A stretch of DNA of 64,000 nucleotides. It comes from Rhizobium sp. RU36D. GTDB lineage: Bacteria; Pseudomonadota; Alphaproteobacteria; Rhizobiales; Rhizobiaceae. The translations under genes were made by a program, and so were the position numbers. Below are positions 26,344 through 35,300 of the stretch, one piece after another (the first letter of the stretch is position 1; each line of letters starts with the position of its first letter). Under the pieces are notes generated by a model that searched no databases, was not told the origin of the DNA, and was given only the letters and a program-made list of their open reading frames with translations. The stretch is taken from NCBI RefSeq assembly GCF_900176345.1, contig NZ_FWXU01000011.1:62001-126000 (forward strand), read 5' to 3'.

Positions 26344-26375
26344 TTGACACGTTTATTAAACGCGTTTATTGAACG
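26344..26375 (+). promoter_or_regulatory. tetR-RND promoter with two tandem palindromic operators
   Basis: A good sigma-70 promoter reads TTGACA (26344-26349), a 17-bp spacer, then TATTGA (26367-26372). Two adjoining 13-bp palindromes cover the spacer and -10: CGTTTATTAAACG (26350-26362, perfect) and CGTTTATTGAACG (26363-26375, one mismatch). This is the classic site for the adjacent TetR repressor, blocking RNA polymerase for tetR and the efflux genes. The palindromes are seen directly; the binding protein is inferred. The rest of the 345-bp gap (26059-26403) shows no ORF worth calling. Confidence 0.8.
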
Positions 26376-26403
26376 CGTAATTTAATTCCGTGAGAGAGTG
26401 ATC

Positions 26404-27021
26404 ATGCCAAGACAAGCACTGAGCGACGACGACATCCGCAACTTCCGCAAAACCATTCTGTCAGCCGCCGCGACGATCGTCGGACGCGAGGGCCTCGGCC
26501 AATTGTCGATGCGGGGGCTGGCGGACAGCCTCGGGATGACGGCAGGTGCCCTCTATCGCTACTATCCAAGCAAGCAGGATCTGATTGTCGACTTCTGCCG
26601 TGATGCGATCACCGAGCTGCGCAACCGCTTCGACGAAATCCATCGGACAGCGGATAATCCGCTGTCTGCCGTCCGTTCCATGATGAAGGCCTATGCTCGC
26701 TTTGGCCTTGAGGACCGTGATCGTTTTCGGATGCTGTTCTTGGAAAACGATCAGGGGCTCACGTCACCCTTGATGGAAGACGAAGCTACGATGCTGCCGT
26801 ATCGCCAGCTTGCCGAGCAGATCGCCAAGGCTGCTGCCGCAGGCCTTATCGCCACCTCAGACAGCGAGCGGTCCACGCAGATTATCTGGGCCGGCGTGCA
26901 TGGCATCGTGACCCTCGCCTCCACCTTCAACGATTTCGACTTTGGAAATGTCGATCAACTTGTCGATGAAAAGATCGAACTGTTCATCAGCGGGCTTCGC
27001 CCGCAAGGAGCCGCACAATGA
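26404..27021 (+). CDS. TetR-family repressor of the RND efflux operon
   Basis: 205-residue TetR regulator. The helix-turn-helix is in LSMRGLADSLGMTAGALYRY with YYPSKQDLIVDF after it. The ATG at 26404 is preferred over GTG at 26398, because the GAGAGAG ribosome site overlaps the GTG. Two adjoining palindromes lie over the promoter 30 bp upstream. The last four bases overlap the adaptor gene start (ATGA). Regulators of this layout release DNA on binding an antimicrobial or plant compound; the ligand here is unknown. Confidence 0.92.
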   Translation: MPRQALSDDDIRNFRKTILSAAATIVGREGLGQLSMRGLADSLGMTAGALYRYYPSKQDLIVDFCRDAITELRNRFDEIHRTADNPLSAVRSMMKAYARFGLEDRDRFRMLFLENDQGLTSPLMEDEATMLPYRQLAEQIAKAAAAGLIATSDSERSTQIIWAGVHGIVTLASTFNDFDFGNVDQLVDEKIELFISGLRPQGAAQ

Positions 27022-28097
27022 AGACCAGCATTCTGAAATACGTCGCGCTGGCGGGTGTCCTGGGACTGCTCGCCGGCTGCAGCGAGGCCGAGCCGGAAGC
27101 CAAGGCACCCCGTCCGATTAAGTCGGTCGTCGCCGAGATCCGCTCGATCGGCGAGACCGTCAGCCAGACCGGCGAAATCCGCCCACGCTACGAGACCCCG
27201 ATGAGCTTCCGTCTCGACGGCCAGCTTACCTTCCGTGTGGAGAATGGCATCGAGGTCAAGGCCGGCGAACGCCTCGCCAGCATAGACAAGGTACCCGCGC
27301 AGAACAACGTGCTGACCGCGCGCGCCGAACTGGCAACCACCCAGTCAGCCCTGGAATTCGCCCGCCTGACCGCCGAGCGCAACCGCGAGCTTTTCTCGAA
27401 GAACGCCATATCGCGAGCGCAGCTGCAGGAGGCCGAGGCCAACCTGCAGACAGCGCAAGCGCGTTTTGCAGCCGCCACGACCGCCTTGTCGACGGCAGAG
27501 GAGACGCTGACCTATACCGAGATCAAGGCGCCGCGCGACGGCATAGTCTCGGCCGTCGGCGCCAATGTCGGCCAGGTGGTACAGGCCGGCCAGCAGGTGG
27601 TAACCGTCATATCAAACCAGGATCGCGACGCCGTCTTCGACATTCCGGAGCGACTGCTCAATGCCGGCGCCGAGACCACCGAAGTAGAGGTCAGCCTGAT
27701 TTCCAACCCGGCGGCAACCGCAACGGGGACCGTGCGCGAGGTGACGCCGTCCGCCGATCCGATCACCCGGACCTTCCGGGTCAAGGTATCGCTCGACGAC
27801 AAAGGCCAGCGTATGCCGTTCGGCGCCGCCGTGCTCGGCACCATCGTGATCTCGCCCAGGGATTTGGTCGAGCTGCCCGCCTCTGCGCTCACCAACAGCA
27901 ACGGTGCGACGGCCGTCTTCGTCTTCGACAAGGCGTCGAGCAAGCTCGCCTATCGCACCGTCCAGATCGATCGCTACGACGACCAGAACATCTACGTCGC
28001 CTCCGGCCTCAAGACAGGTGACATCATCGCCACGGCCGGCGTCAGCAAGTTGCGTGACGGCGAAGTGGTCAAGCTCGAGGCAGGGGAGGGTCAGTGA
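27018..28097 (+). CDS. RND efflux periplasmic adaptor (membrane-fusion protein), lipoprotein
   Basis: 359-residue membrane fusion protein. The signal peptide ends in the lipobox LLAGC with the acylated Cys21. A first lipoyl-like half is followed by an alpha-hairpin (ARAELATTQSALEFARLTAE to LQTAQARFAAATTALSTAEE) and the second half with TYTEIKAPRDGIVSAVGANV. Beta-barrel and membrane-proximal domains complete it. It links the inner-membrane pump to an outer-membrane channel (none is encoded in the window). It overlaps both neighbours, so the three genes are translationally coupled. Confidence 0.93.
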   Translation: MKTSILKYVALAGVLGLLAGCSEAEPEAKAPRPIKSVVAEIRSIGETVSQTGEIRPRYETPMSFRLDGQLTFRVENGIEVKAGERLASIDKVPAQNNVLTARAELATTQSALEFARLTAERNRELFSKNAISRAQLQEAEANLQTAQARFAAATTALSTAEETLTYTEIKAPRDGIVSAVGANVGQVVQAGQQVVTVISNQDRDAVFDIPERLLNAGAETTEVEVSLISNPAATATGTVREVTPSADPITRTFRVKVSLDDKGQRMPFGAAVLGTIVISPRDLVELPASALTNSNGATAVFVFDKASSKLAYRTVQIDRYDDQNIYVASGLKTGDIIATAGVSKLRDGEVVKLEAGEGQ

Positions 28098-31000
28098 TGG
28101 CCAACGCATCGAAACCGCAGAGCAAGAAGTTCAACCTCTCCACCTGGGCACTCCAGCATCAGTCGCTGGTCATCTTCCTGATGATCATGACCGTGGTCGC
28201 CGGCATCTGGAGCTATCAGCGCCTGTCCCGCAACGAGGATCCACCGTTCACCATCAAGACCATGGTGGTCTCGGCCATGTGGCCGGGCGCCAGCACCACG
28301 GACACCGTGAACCTGTTGACCGAGAAGTTGGAAAAGAAGCTCTCGGAAACGCCCTATCTCGATCACACCCAGAGCTATTCGCGCCCCGGCCAGTCGGTGA
28401 TCTTCGTCAACCTGCGGGACGACGCCCCGCCTGCGGAGGTTGACGATGTATGGTACAAGGTCCGCAAGAAGATCACCGATCTCGCTCCCACCCTGCCCCA
28501 GGGCGTACAGGGCCCGTTCTTCGATGACGAGTTCGGCGACACCTTCGGCAGCATCTACGCCTTCCAGGCGGAGGGCTTCTCCAAGCGCGAACTGCGTGAC
28601 CGCGTCGAGACCGTTCGAGCGGAGCTTCTTGCGATCAAGGATATCGGCAAGGTCAATGTGCTCGGCGTCCAGGAAGAAGAGATCGTCATCGAATTCTCCT
28701 CGGCCAAGCTCGCCAGCCTTGGCGTCGATCCGGCCGCTGCCATGGAAGCGGTCCGCGCTCAGAATTCGATCACCCCGACGGGCACGGTGCGCACCGAAAG
28801 CGAGAAGGTCTCGCTGCGCGTGAGTGGCGCCTTCACCTCCGAGAAGAGCCTGCACGACCTCACCTTCCGCGTCGGCGACCGGTTCATTCGGCTTGAAGAC
28901 GTCGCCAGCATCGAGCGCCAACTCGTTGATCCGCCGGCGCCTGCCTTCCGGGTCAACGGAGAGCCGGCTATCGGTCTCGCCATCTCCATGTCCGAAGGCG
29001 GCAACCTGCTCGCCTTCGGCGAGACCCTCAAGGAGCGCATGGCCGAGATCGCCGCCGAACTGCCGCATGGCATCGAGATGATCCAGGTGGCCGACCAGAC
29101 CACCGTGGTCAAGGAGGCCGTGGGCGGCTTCGTCAAGGTGCTGATCGAGGCGATCGTCATCGTGCTCGCCGTCTCCTTCGTCTCGCTCGGAACCCGGGCC
29201 GGCCTCGTCATCACCGCCTCGATCCCGCTCGTGCTGGCCATGACCTTCTTCGGCATGGACCTCGCCGGCATCGGCCTGCAGCGTATTTCGCTCGGGGCCC
29301 TGATCATCGCACTCGGCCTGCTCGTCGACGATGCCATGATCACCGTGGAAAGCATGGTCTCCAGTCTCGAAAACGGCGAAGACCGGGCGGTTGCCGCAAG
29401 CCATGCCTATGAGACCACCGCCTTCCCGATGCTGACGGGCACGCTAGTCATGATCGCCGGTTTCATCCCAGTCGGTTTTGCAGCGTCGAGTGCGGGTGAG
29501 TACACATTCTCCCTGTTCATGGTCGTCCTGATCTCGCTTCTGGCGTCCTGGATCGTCGCGGTGCTCTTCTCGCCGCTGCTCGGCACCTGGATCCTGCCCA
29601 AGACCATGCCGCGCCATGCGGAACAAGACGGACGCGTGATGGCCGCCTACAAGCGGGCGCTGAACTGGTCGCTTGGCCATCGCTGGCTGACCTTGGGAAC
29701 GGCGGTCGCGCTGCTCGTCCTCTCCGGCTTCGGCGCAACCAAACTTGAGGAACAATTCTTCCCGGCCTCCGACCGCCCCGAACTGCTTGTCAGCCTGACC
29801 CTGCCGCAGAACGCCTCGCGCGAGGCGACCGAAGAGCGGGCCCGCAAGCTCGAAGCCCTGCTGAAGGCGGACGACGATGTCGCCCACTTCACCACCTATG
29901 TCGGCTCCGGTTCGGTTCGCTTCTACCTGCCGATGGATCTGCTGCTGGAAAACGACAATGTCAGCGAGACCGTTGTCGTCACCAAGGGCATCGACGAACG
30001 CGACGCCGTGCGCGCCCGCCTCGAAGAGGCCATGCGCAAGGACTTCGCCGATGTCACCACCCGTGTCTCGCCGCTCGAACTCGGTCCCCCGGTCGGCTGG
30101 CCGCTGAAGTACCGTGTCACCGGCGAAGACTACAAGACAGTGCGCGAACTGGCGCTGAAGGTGGCGAATGTCGTCGGTGACAATGCCAACACCCGCGACG
30201 TCAACCTGACGGCCGGCGAACCGCAGCGACGCGTGACTGTTGTCGTCAACCAGGTCGAGGCGCGGGCGCTGGGCATGAGCTCGGAATCGGTGGCAAGCGA
30301 AATCTCCGCGATCTTCGCCGGCTCGACCATCACCAGTGTCCGGGACGGCGACCGACTGGTCAACGTCGTGGTCAAGGGCATCGAGGCTGACCGCACGTCG
30401 ATCGCGACGATCGGCAACATAAACCTGCGTGGCAGCGATGGCCGTTCGGTGCCGCTGCGCCAGGTCGCGACGATCGAATACGGCATGGAAGAACCTGTTA
30501 TCTGGCACCGTCAGGGTCGTCCGATGATCATCGTCCAGGCTGACGTCGCCAAGGGGCTGCAGCCGGCAACCGTTGCTGCCGAGGTCAACGCCTCGCTCGA
30601 AGCGCTCAGGGAAACCCTGCCGATCGGCTATGCGATCCAGTCGGGCGGCATCACCGAAGAAGCCGCCAAGGGCAATGCCTCGGTCTTCGCGGTGCTTCCG
30701 ATCATGCTGATCGTCATCGTCGCGCTGCTGATGGTCCAGCTGCAGAGCTTCTCGCGCATGGCACTTGCCGTGGCCATGGCCCCCTTCGGCCTGATCGGCG
30801 TGGTGGCCGCCATGCTGCCGACCGGCACGCCGATGGGCTTCGTCGCACAGCTCGGCGTGATCGCGCTCTCCGGCATGATCATCCGCAACGCCGTCATCCT
30901 GATCCAGGAAGTGGACCAGAATGTCGCCAAGGGTGAGCCGATCCGCGAGGCGATCGTGCATGCGGCCGTCCACCGGTCGCGGCCGATCCTGCTGACGGCC

Positions 31001-31210
31001 CTTGCCGCCATCCTCGGCATGATCCCGATCGCTGTCCAGATCTTTTGGGGCCCGATGGCCTATGCCATCATCGGCGGCCTGGCGGCGGCTACCGTGCTGA
31101 CGCTGACGCTGCTGCCCTGCCTGCTGCTCTGGCTCCTCATGGCCGAGCAGGACAAGGCGGTCGGCGTGGGCGATACTGCGACCGAAGGGACCATCACGCA
31201 TGCTCAGTAG
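28097..31210 (+). CDS. RND efflux pump, inner-membrane permease (HAE1/AcrB-like)
   Basis: 1037-residue resistance-nodulation-division pump, full length, with two repeats of membrane domain plus large periplasmic loop. The proton-relay aspartates of TM4 are in GLLVDDAMITVES. The second-half signature is GVIALSGMIIRNAVILIQEV. The start is the ATG at 28097, overlapping the adaptor stop (TGATG) and preceded by GGGGAGGG; a GTG one codon earlier is less likely. The pump exports drugs or other amphiphiles with proton antiport, together with the adaptor. Loss of repression by the adjacent TetR would raise expression. Confidence 0.94.
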   Translation: MANASKPQSKKFNLSTWALQHQSLVIFLMIMTVVAGIWSYQRLSRNEDPPFTIKTMVVSAMWPGASTTDTVNLLTEKLEKKLSETPYLDHTQSYSRPGQSVIFVNLRDDAPPAEVDDVWYKVRKKITDLAPTLPQGVQGPFFDDEFGDTFGSIYAFQAEGFSKRELRDRVETVRAELLAIKDIGKVNVLGVQEEEIVIEFSSAKLASLGVDPAAAMEAVRAQNSITPTGTVRTESEKVSLRVSGAFTSEKSLHDLTFRVGDRFIRLEDVASIERQLVDPPAPAFRVNGEPAIGLAISMSEGGNLLAFGETLKERMAEIAAELPHGIEMIQVADQTTVVKEAVGGFVKVLIEAIVIVLAVSFVSLGTRAGLVITASIPLVLAMTFFGMDLAGIGLQRISLGALIIALGLLVDDAMITVESMVSSLENGEDRAVAASHAYETTAFPMLTGTLVMIAGFIPVGFAASSAGEYTFSLFMVVLISLLASWIVAVLFSPLLGTWILPKTMPRHAEQDGRVMAAYKRALNWSLGHRWLTLGTAVALLVLSGFGATKLEEQFFPASDRPELLVSLTLPQNASREATEERARKLEALLKADDDVAHFTTYVGSGSVRFYLPMDLLLENDNVSETVVVTKGIDERDAVRARLEEAMRKDFADVTTRVSPLELGPPVGWPLKYRVTGEDYKTVRELALKVANVVGDNANTRDVNLTAGEPQRRVTVVVNQVEARALGMSSESVASEISAIFAGSTITSVRDGDRLVNVVVKGIEADRTSIATIGNINLRGSDGRSVPLRQVATIEYGMEEPVIWHRQGRPMIIVQADVAKGLQPATVAAEVNASLEALRETLPIGYAIQSGGITEEAAKGNASVFAVLPIMLIVIVALLMVQLQSFSRMALAVAMAPFGLIGVVAAMLPTGTPMGFVAQLGVIALSGMIIRNAVILIQEVDQNVAKGEPIREAIVHAAVHRSRPILLTALAAILGMIPIAVQIFWGPMAYAIIGGLAAATVLTLTLLPCLLLWLLMAEQDKAVGVGDTATEGTITHAQ

Positions 31211-32390
31211 ATCCGTCTTCACGAAGCCCGTCTCAAGGGGAACCGCGCCATCGGCGCGGTTTTCACTTGCAAGCATTGGCCGGTTGGCCGGCGTTCTCGG
31301 CCTCCTTCTGGTGCTGGCTGCCTGCGGCCATCGGCCAGACGTCTTCGTGCCAGTGACGGTCGACGATCCCACCACCGGCAAGGTCGATATGCTGGTGGCG
31401 ACAACGCGTGCGCCGTCTGAGCACAAGGCCCTGCGCTATTCCGGCGAACGCGGCGAGGACATCCGGCTCGACAACATCACCGTGTCGATCCCCCCGGACG
31501 ACCGGCGTCGCCCCGGCGAGATCCAGTGGCCGAGCGGTGGCCGGGCGGATCCGCAAAGGGCCTTCGTCGTGACCAGTGCCAAGCAGATGAGTGAGACCCA
31601 GGCTATGGACTGGTTCAAACGCAGCAGTGGCGGCAAGCGGCGGGTGCTGATCTTCGTGCACGGTTTCAACACGACCTATGCCGACGCCGTGTTCCGCTTC
31701 GCCCAGATAACGCATGACATCCGCGCGGATGCCGCGCCGGTGCTGTTTACCTGGCCATCGCGCGGCAATGCGCTCGATTATGTCTATGACAAGGAGAGCA
31801 CGATCTATTCGCGCTTCGGTCTGGTAACCCTGTTGGAGGAAGCCATTCGCAGCCCTGATGTGGCCGATATCACCGTGCTCGCCCATTCCATGGGCACCTG
31901 GCTAACGATGGAGGCGCTGCGCGACGTGGCACTGAAGGCCGGGCGGGTCTCGCCTAAGGTGCGCAATGTCGTGCTCGCCTCGCCGGATATCGATGTCGAC
32001 GTGTTCCGCCGCCAGGTGATCGAGATGGGAGAGAAGCGGCCGCGCTTCACTGTCTATGCCTCGCGCAACGATCTGGCGCTGGCGGCCTCAACCTTCATCG
32101 CTGGCGACGTCGGCCGGCTGGGCTCGGTCGATCTCAGGCCCTACAAGGCTGAACTCGCGCGCGAGGGCATCAGCGTAATCGATGCCACCGACGTACAGCA
32201 GAATGACATGCTCGGGCACAACGCCTTTGCGGAGAATTCTGACATGCTACAGGCGCTCGCGAGCCGTCTGGCCGAACAGCGGATCGATACCGACGACGCA
32301 ACGCTCGGCCTTCGCCTCGCCCGCACAGGGGCCAGCGTAGTGCGCTCGACCATCGTTTCGCCGTTGCGCCTGATGGCGCCAGCGAACTGA
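31200..32390 (+). CDS. Alpha/beta-hydrolase lipoprotein (DUF900)
   Basis: 396-residue protein with a long N-terminal leader and a lipobox VLAAC (acylated Cys42), so it is probably an outer-membrane or periplasmic lipoprotein. The DUF900 alpha/beta-hydrolase fold follows: oxyanion-type VLIFVHGFNTTYADAVFRFA (about 149-168), TWPSRGNALDYVYD, and the nucleophile motif LAHSMGTW (Ser230). Its start overlaps the RND pump gene by 11 bp. Esterase or lipase activity is expected from the fold but the substrate is unknown. A terminator-like hairpin lies within its first 60 bases, which may limit its expression. Confidence 0.86.
   Translation: MLSRSVFTKPVSRGTAPSARFSLASIGRLAGVLGLLLVLAACGHRPDVFVPVTVDDPTTGKVDMLVATTRAPSEHKALRYSGERGEDIRLDNITVSIPPDDRRRPGEIQWPSGGRADPQRAFVVTSAKQMSETQAMDWFKRSSGGKRRVLIFVHGFNTTYADAVFRFAQITHDIRADAAPVLFTWPSRGNALDYVYDKESTIYSRFGLVTLLEEAIRSPDVADITVLAHSMGTWLTMEALRDVALKAGRVSPKVRNVVLASPDIDVDVFRRQVIEMGEKRPRFTVYASRNDLALAASTFIAGDVGRLGSVDLRPYKAELAREGISVIDATDVQQNDMLGHNAFAENSDMLQALASRLAEQRIDTDDATLGLRLARTGASVVRSTIVSPLRLMAPAN
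31241..31263 (+). terminator. Terminator-like hairpin inside the 5' end of the DUF900 gene
   Basis: AACCGCGCC (31241-31249), loop ATC, GGCGCGGTT (31253-31261), then TTTT counting the last stem bases. This is a canonical rho-independent terminator, 31 bp past the RND stop but inside the next ORF (codons 14-21). It may end most RND transcripts and let a fraction read through into the lipoprotein gene. Confidence 0.7.
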
Positions 32391-32458
32391 GAGGCCAATC
32401 CGATGCACCTCTTCCATAGAGCTGGATGGGCAAAGGCGCGCACCGATCTGGCCAGTCC

Positions 32459-34513
32459 TCACAGTTCGAGCTGCAAATCCTCGTCCGTCTGTGCAGGCAC
32501 CGAACAGCAGATCAGTGCCTCGCCCGTTGCGACCGCATAGCTAGGCTCTGACTGATAGCTGACGTCACCCGTGACAATCTTCGTTCGGCAATCGCCGCAA
32601 GTGCCAGCCCGGCAGCCGTAGATGGGACTGAGGCCACTCTGCTCTGCGAGATCCAGCAAGGAGCCACCGCCAGGCTGCCAGAGCGCCTCTTTTCCCGATT
32701 GTGTAAAGACGACGCGGGTCGGAACGTGAGGTGTGGGCTTGGTCGACCGCGCGGACAGGCGAGCATCAGGATCACGCTTCAGACCGGAAGGGCCGAAAGC
32801 CTCGGCATGGATACGGCCGTCTGGGATATTCAGTCCGCGCAGCCCGTCATACATCGACTGCATGAAGGACGACGGCCCGCAGATATAGAAGTCAAAGTCG
32901 GCAAATGGCAAATGGGCCTTCAACAACGGCATATCGATGCGGCCCGCTGCATCAAAGAGCCCCTCTTCGCCGACATCAGGCGCACCGAGCACCCTGACAT
33001 CCCGAATCGTGCCTTCGCTGCGTGCAACCAGTTCGCCGATTTCGCGATCAAACGCTCTTTCGGCAGACATGCGCGACGACCGGAACAACCAGACTGGTCG
33101 GCGATAGCGCGTCCTGTCGCCCGTCTGGATGACATGGCGCAACATGGGCAGCAACGGCGTGATGCCGATGCCACCCGCAAGGAGAACGGCCGGTCGGTTG
33201 CGTTCCATTGCGTCGATGGTGAACGCTCCCACCGGCGCCAGTGCCTCGATCTCGTCGCCTTCCTGCATTGCGAGCAGAAGTCTGGATGCCCGGCCTTCCC
33301 GCTTGATGCTCAGCCTGTAGAAGCCATCCGCTGGAGCATTGGATATCGTATAGCTGCGACGGACCGTATCTTGCCCGTCCTTGATGCGGATCGGCAGATG
33401 CTGTCCTGCCTGATGTGGGATGAGAGCCTCGCCATCAACAGGTGCAAGGTATAGCGAGCGGATCGTCGAGCTTTCCTCGATGGCCTGCTGCACGCGAAAG
33501 CGTCTCCATGTCTTTGGCTGGGCCGCAATCTTGAGGCGGCTTGCGGCCTCCTTCCATCCGCCTGTCATCAGACTGCTCGGCGATAGGCCGCCTTCGAGCA
33601 GGCTCCATCGCAGCGGCAATGCGTCTTTGCGCAGCACCACCTCGTCAGGCGTCACGCGCCAAAGACGTTCGGCGCCCTCGAAGGCTGCAATTTCGGGTGA
33701 ATCCAGTATGACGTCGACTCTGCCAGTGATCTGCAGCAGGTCACCCGTCGCATAATCAACGAATAGAAGTCCTGCGCGCGGATTGATGATGAAATTGCCG
33801 AGCGTATTGAAGAACTGGTTTCCATTGAAATCCGGCACTGTCAGGCCACCATCGGCATCCACGCGAACGAAGCCGGGCCGGCCACCTCTATGGGAGACAT
33901 CCACCTGTCGTCCCTCACCGTCGCGCTCCACATAAGACGTCACGAAAAAAGTGTCGGCAGCTTCGATGATGTCCCGCGCGTGTCCGTCCAGCCGATCTGA
34001 AACCAGCACCTCGGAACGCTTGGGCAAGGCCGGATCGCGCACAAAGCTGAAATCCCGGTTCTGGATATAGCGCGGACAATTGCCAAAGCTCTGCCCGACG
34101 ACAACGGAAAAGCGGTCGCTGCCGCTGCGGATAATAGTCCCATTCAACCGATTGCGCCGGCGCGTGATGAGATCGACGCCAACCAGACCGATCGCGTCGT
34201 CGTTTTTCAGTCCGTCTTCGGCCGGATCATCCGGATCGCTGGCGGCATTGATGTCTAGTGTCAGCGGATCGGGCGAATGCAGGAAGCCTGGCCGTCCGCT
34301 GCGGATCGTTGCCCATGGCATGCCATCGCGATCAACCGATCCGATGACAATGAAGGGCAGCAGCGGATAGAACTCGCGGTGCTGCTCCAGCAGGAAGGTG
34401 CGCAGGACCCTGCGCCCGATGGGATCCATCTGCTCGGCCACACCGGCGTGCCGCTGCAACTGCAGTTCACCCGCATGCCACGGTGACGACGGTGACGATT
34501 CTTCAACAGCCAT
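32459..34513 (-). CDS. PNPOx-like / ferredoxin-NADP reductase / 2Fe-2S ferredoxin fusion
   Basis: 684-residue three-part protein. Residues 1-320 are a pyridoxamine-phosphate-oxidase-like flavin domain (FIVIGSVDRDGMPWATIRSG, then FNTLGNFIINPRAGLLFVDY). Residues 340-560 form an FAD/NAD(P)H reductase (RRSYTISNA for FAD, LAGGIGITPLLPMLRHVI for the nucleotide). The last 90 residues are a plant-type ferredoxin with Cys634, Cys639, Cys642 and Cys669 or Cys670. Such fusions pass electrons from NAD(P)H through FAD to the 2Fe-2S cluster. AAAGGAGG precedes the ATG at 34513. It follows a glutathione transferase gene and is divergent from a LysR gene, suggesting a detoxification pair. Confidence 0.88.
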   Translation of the reverse strand: MAVEESSPSSPWHAGELQLQRHAGVAEQMDPIGRRVLRTFLLEQHREFYPLLPFIVIGSVDRDGMPWATIRSGRPGFLHSPDPLTLDINAASDPDDPAEDGLKNDDAIGLVGVDLITRRRNRLNGTIIRSGSDRFSVVVGQSFGNCPRYIQNRDFSFVRDPALPKRSEVLVSDRLDGHARDIIEAADTFFVTSYVERDGEGRQVDVSHRGGRPGFVRVDADGGLTVPDFNGNQFFNTLGNFIINPRAGLLFVDYATGDLLQITGRVDVILDSPEIAAFEGAERLWRVTPDEVVLRKDALPLRWSLLEGGLSPSSLMTGGWKEAASRLKIAAQPKTWRRFRVQQAIEESSTIRSLYLAPVDGEALIPHQAGQHLPIRIKDGQDTVRRSYTISNAPADGFYRLSIKREGRASRLLLAMQEGDEIEALAPVGAFTIDAMERNRPAVLLAGGIGITPLLPMLRHVIQTGDRTRYRRPVWLFRSSRMSAERAFDREIGELVARSEGTIRDVRVLGAPDVGEEGLFDAAGRIDMPLLKAHLPFADFDFYICGPSSFMQSMYDGLRGLNIPDGRIHAEAFGPSGLKRDPDARLSARSTKPTPHVPTRVVFTQSGKEALWQPGGGSLLDLAEQSGLSPIYGCRAGTCGDCRTKIVTGDVSYQSEPSYAVATGEALICCSVPAQTDEDLQLEL

Positions 34514-34534
34514 TGGAGCCTCCTTTGCGAAACG

Positions 34535-34560
34535 GCGGTCGGGACCAAGGTCCCGACCGC
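34535..34560 (-). repeat. Perfect intercistronic hairpin between GST and fusion reductase genes
   Basis: GCGGTCGGGACC (34535-34546) and its exact complement (34549-34560) are separated by only 2 bp. Between the GST stop and the reductase ribosome site it can act as an mRNA stability or partial termination element. No T-run follows on either strand. Confidence 0.6.
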
Positions 34561-34569
34561 GAGATTGTC

Positions 34570-35181
34570 TCAGGCTGCGAGGCCGACTGGTGTTTTCGGG
34601 AAAGAAACGAAACCGGGCAAAGCTTCGACCCGCGCCAGCCATTGGAGAACATGCGGATGCCCTGCCAGGTCAACATTGCCTTCCGGCGCGCCAGCGATGT
34701 AGCTGTAAAGTGCGACATCCGCGACGGTCGGCGTGTCGCCTGTCATGAAGGGGTGGTTTTCAAGTTCAGCATTGATGAGGGCAAGAACCCGCTGAGCGCG
34801 TGCAATCACCTCATCGGCCCGGAAGTCCGCGCCGAAAACCGTGATCAGACGTGCCGCGCACGGGCCATAGGCAATTTCTCCGGCCGCGACGGAAAGCCAC
34901 TTCTGGATCTTCGCGATGGAAGCCGGATCATCCGGCAGCCAGTCTTTGCGGCCAAGCTTCGTGGCAAGATAGACGAGGATGGCATTGGAATCGTTGACGA
35001 CGACACCACCATCTTCGAGCACTGGCACCTGACCGAACGGGTTGAGCTTGAGGAATTCTGGCGTCTTATGCTGGCCGCTTGCGAGATCGACCTCGATGAT
35101 CTCAGCGTTCACGTCGAGCAGAGACAGGAAGAGGCGAGCGCGGTGCGCATGGCCTGATAGTGGAAAGTGATAGAGTTTCAT
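34570..35181 (-). CDS. Glutathione S-transferase
   Basis: 203-residue GST. The thioredoxin-like N-terminal domain begins [20 protein letters not shown], where the Ser of PLSGHAHR takes the usual catalytic position, and holds the cis-Pro motif [20 protein letters not shown]. The all-helical C-terminal domain includes [20 protein letters not shown]. It conjugates glutathione to electrophiles or reduces peroxides. The ATG at 35181 is preceded by AAGGGAG. It is first in a two-gene unit with the fusion reductase and is divergent from a LysR regulator 119 bp away. Confidence 0.9.
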   Translation of the reverse strand: MKLYHFPLSGHAHRARLFLSLLDVNAEIIEVDLASGQHKTPEFLKLNPFGQVPVLEDGGVVVNDSNAILVYLATKLGRKDWLPDDPASIAKIQKWLSVAAGEIAYGPCAARLITVFGADFRADEVIARAQRVLALINAELENHPFMTGDTPTVADVALYSYIAGAPEGNVDLAGHPHVLQWLARVEALPGFVSFPKTPVGLAA

Positions 35182-35300
35182 CGCTGGCTCCCTTGAGATC
35201 CGGACACCATCATCCGGCATGGCAAATAGCTAGCGATATCCATCTTTTCGTAGTAGAGACCTATTTCTGTAGTCATCCTCTCGTTTTATGGAAGCCAGAT

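Noticed and set aside
28091-29404. 437-codon minus-strand open frame
   Set aside because: Also antisense to the RND pump; same composition bias and no motifs.
29444-31426. 660-codon minus-strand open frame
   Set aside because: Antisense to the RND pump gene, which is complete and motif-rich; the translated product is Asp/Arg/His-rich and shows no domain.
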